Program-made: the position numbers and the translations under genes | Shown here: one piece after another, positions 13,961 through 15,088 of the stretch | Numbering within the stretch: the first letter of the stretch is position 1 | Layout: each line of letters begins with the position of its first letter | Origin: Bdellovibrionales bacterium | GTDB lineage: Bacteria > Bdellovibrionota > Bdellovibrionia > Bdellovibrionales > UBA1609 | Assembly (NCBI GenBank): GCA_028279085.1 | Contig: JANQSX010000238.1 | Coordinates: forward strand, 1-15,088 | Reading direction: 5' to 3' | DNA: 15,088 bases | The notes under the pieces: generated by a model | The model's input: the letters and a program-made list of their open reading frames with translations, nothing else | What the model was told of the DNA's origin: nothing | Databases searched by the model: none

Positions 13961-14767
13961 ATGGAACAGATTTCTTTTTTTTCTCTTTTAAAAAACCCAG
14001 CCAAAAAAAACTCTTTTAACTGTTTTATATATAAGGATACCCCTGTTTTTATCCTCCGAAGAGCTTATCAAAGAAGTCTCAATCTCCGTGTGGAAAAAAA
14101 CGCTCGTCTGCAAATAAATTGTTCACTCTCCACTTCCCTTAAAGAAATTACAGCTTTTTTAGAAGAGCATTGGACATGGATTCAAAAGCAAATTTCGGAG
14201 CAAAAAAAATTAATAAAAAAATATCCTCCTAAAAAATGGAGGGAAGGGGAAAATTTTTTGTTTCAGGGACAAAATTTTATTCTAAAATATAAGTTTTTAA
14301 AAAATCAAACTTTAAACAAAGTCGGTTTTCACTTTTTACACTCCAAAAAAACATTAATTTATTATTGGAAAAAGCCGGATGACTTAAACTCTAATATTTT
14401 AAAAAAAGAATTAATAAGTGTTTACAAAAAGGAAGGAGAAAAGAGTTTACGGAAAGCCGTTCACCATTACTCTTCTCTTATGCGGCTTTTTCCCAAGGTC
14501 GTTCGTGTGTCTTCTGCAAAAAGCCTTTGGGGTTCTTGCTCCAGTGATAAAAGTTTATCCCTTAATTGGCGATTGGTGGCAGCACCCCCCAGTGTATTAA
14601 ACTATGTGGTCATCCATGAACTGGCTCATTTAAAATATTTAAATCATTCTCCTGATTTTTGGTCTTTGGTTTCTCATTTTTGCCAGAAATATAAAGAACA
14701 GGAAATTTGGCTTAAGAAAAACGCTTATGCCATGGATTTTTTACTTCTTCACTCGGAATTACATTAA
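13961..14767 (+). CDS. YgjP-type (DUF45/M48-like) zinc metallopeptidase
   Basis: This belongs to the YgjP/DUF45 family of predicted cytoplasmic zinc peptidases, related in fold to SprT and M48 enzymes; substrates are poorly known. HELAH at 219-223 plus H229 in NHSPDFW form the metal site, with Glu220 catalytic. SLWGSCSSDKSLSLNWRLVAAP (188-209) is the family hallmark before it. The N-terminal part has ILRRAYQRSLNLRVEKNARLQI and an EEHWTWIQKQ segment typical of the family. At 268 residues it is slightly longer than the usual 230-250. No signal peptide is visible. AAGG at 13950-13953 lies seven bases before the ATG. It is divergent from dnaX and stands alone, with a non-coding stretch after it. 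Confidence 0.92.
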   Translation: MEQISFFSLLKNPAKKNSFNCFIYKDTPVFILRRAYQRSLNLRVEKNARLQINCSLSTSLKEITAFLEEHWTWIQKQISEQKKLIKKYPPKKWREGENFLFQGQNFILKYKFLKNQTLNKVGFHFLHSKKTLIYYWKKPDDLNSNILKKELISVYKKEGEKSLRKAVHHYSSLMRLFPKVVRVSSAKSLWGSCSSDKSLSLNWRLVAAPPSVLNYVVIHELAHLKYLNHSPDFWSLVSHFCQKYKEQEIWLKKNAYAMDFLLLHSELH

Positions 14768-14797
14768 TTAAAGCACCGTCATTAACGAAAGTATCAT

Positions 14798-14826
14798 CAT
14801 TCCGGACTTGTTCCGGAATCCAGAAA
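14798..14826. repeat. Dispersed TTCCGGA-type palindromic repeat, intergenic copy
   Basis: The copy reads CATTCCGGACTTGTTCCGGA and continues ATCCAGAAA. It matches the dnaX copy at 12570-12599 with one base change in the loop, a change and a one-base gap in the tail, and the same orientation. TTCCGGA and TCCGGAA form the stem. Similar ATTCCGGACTTGATCCGGAAT units are known to me as abundant in several alphaproteobacterial genomes, including Rickettsiales. Confidence 0.8.
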
Positions 14827-15045
14827 CAAAAAATATCCATAAAAAATAAACATCTGACTTATTTTTAAACGATTTTTTTATTTCCTCTCTTAATTATCGC
14901 TTTTCTTACTGAGTAACACTTTAATGACCTTCTTTTTTTATTCAAATAATCCTAAAAACCGCTAAAGGAATAAAACCCTATTACCGATAAAATTCATTAT
15001 GCCGGCCTTTTTATTTTCTTTTTGTAAGATAAAACTCTTAGTTTT

Positions 15046-15077
15046 AAAAAAAGCTTTATTCTTATTAAGCTTTTTTT
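15046..15077. terminator. Possible bidirectional AT-rich terminator hairpin
   Basis: Seven A plus GCTT at 15046-15056 is the inverted repeat of AAGC plus seven T (15067-15077), with a 10-base loop. The stem has only two G-C pairs, so it is weak. It could end transcripts from either side. Confidence 0.35.
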
Positions 15078-15088
15078 CTTTGTTACCT

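Larger units (their letters stand above)
14768..15088. other. Non-coding stretch to window end
   Basis: These 321 bases are very AT-rich and hold no ORF or tRNA that I can recognise on either strand. They contain one palindromic repeat (14798-14826) and small hairpins near the right edge. Any gene beyond the edge cannot be judged. Confidence 0.6.

Overview
The window is an AT-rich bacterial chromosome segment that is almost entirely coding. Gene content (an intramembrane RseP protease, CdsA, UppS, an MglA-type polarity GTPase) and gene order point to a Gram-negative bacterium of the broad deltaproteobacterial/Bdellovibrionota type. The run rpsB-tsf-pyrH-frr-uppS-cdsA-rseP-tsaB, a short EF-Ts of about 200 residues, and dnaX-recR followed by mglA all fit that picture. 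This placement is inferred from gene order and protein style; no database search was possible. Long A-tracts inside essential genes and palindromic repeats inside dnaX suggest a genome shaped by AT drift and small repeat spread.

Layout. Positions 2-1396 hold the C-terminal two thirds of the replication-restart helicase PriA, cut by the left edge. After a 183-nt gap comes a tightly packed plus-strand run (1580-9601): rpsB, tsf, pyrH, frr, uppS, cdsA, rseP, tsaB and an RluD-type pseudouridine synthase. Most junctions overlap or lie within a few bases. The run joins ribosome and elongation-factor genes, UMP kinase, ribosome recycling, lipid-carrier and phospholipid synthesis, an envelope protease and RNA modification. 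The dxr gene, which commonly sits between cdsA and rseP, is absent here. Positions 9610-9770 hold a long nested hairpin of unknown nature. A small exported protein with a DxDGDG loop follows (9884-10351).

From 10357 to 13878 the genes are on the minus strand, read as dnaX, recR, mglA-like, then a small PilZ-like gene. The ybaB and mglB genes that often accompany this set are absent. Divergent from dnaX is a YgjP-type zinc metallopeptidase (13961-14767). The last 321 bases carry no recognisable gene, only one palindromic repeat and a weak AT-rich hairpin.

Most notable points: (1) the MglA homologue has changed residues at all three positions used in Myxococcus work to block GTP hydrolysis (G21 to V, R53 to P, Q82 to N); (2) dnaX carries an in-frame A AAA AAG slippery heptamer, and a -1 shift there would end four codons later, giving a gamma-like short form; (3) the dnaX linker is built of palindromic repeats, one of which recurs at 14798; (4) a 161-nt nested hairpin lies downstream of rluD. 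No wholly new multi-gene system is evident.
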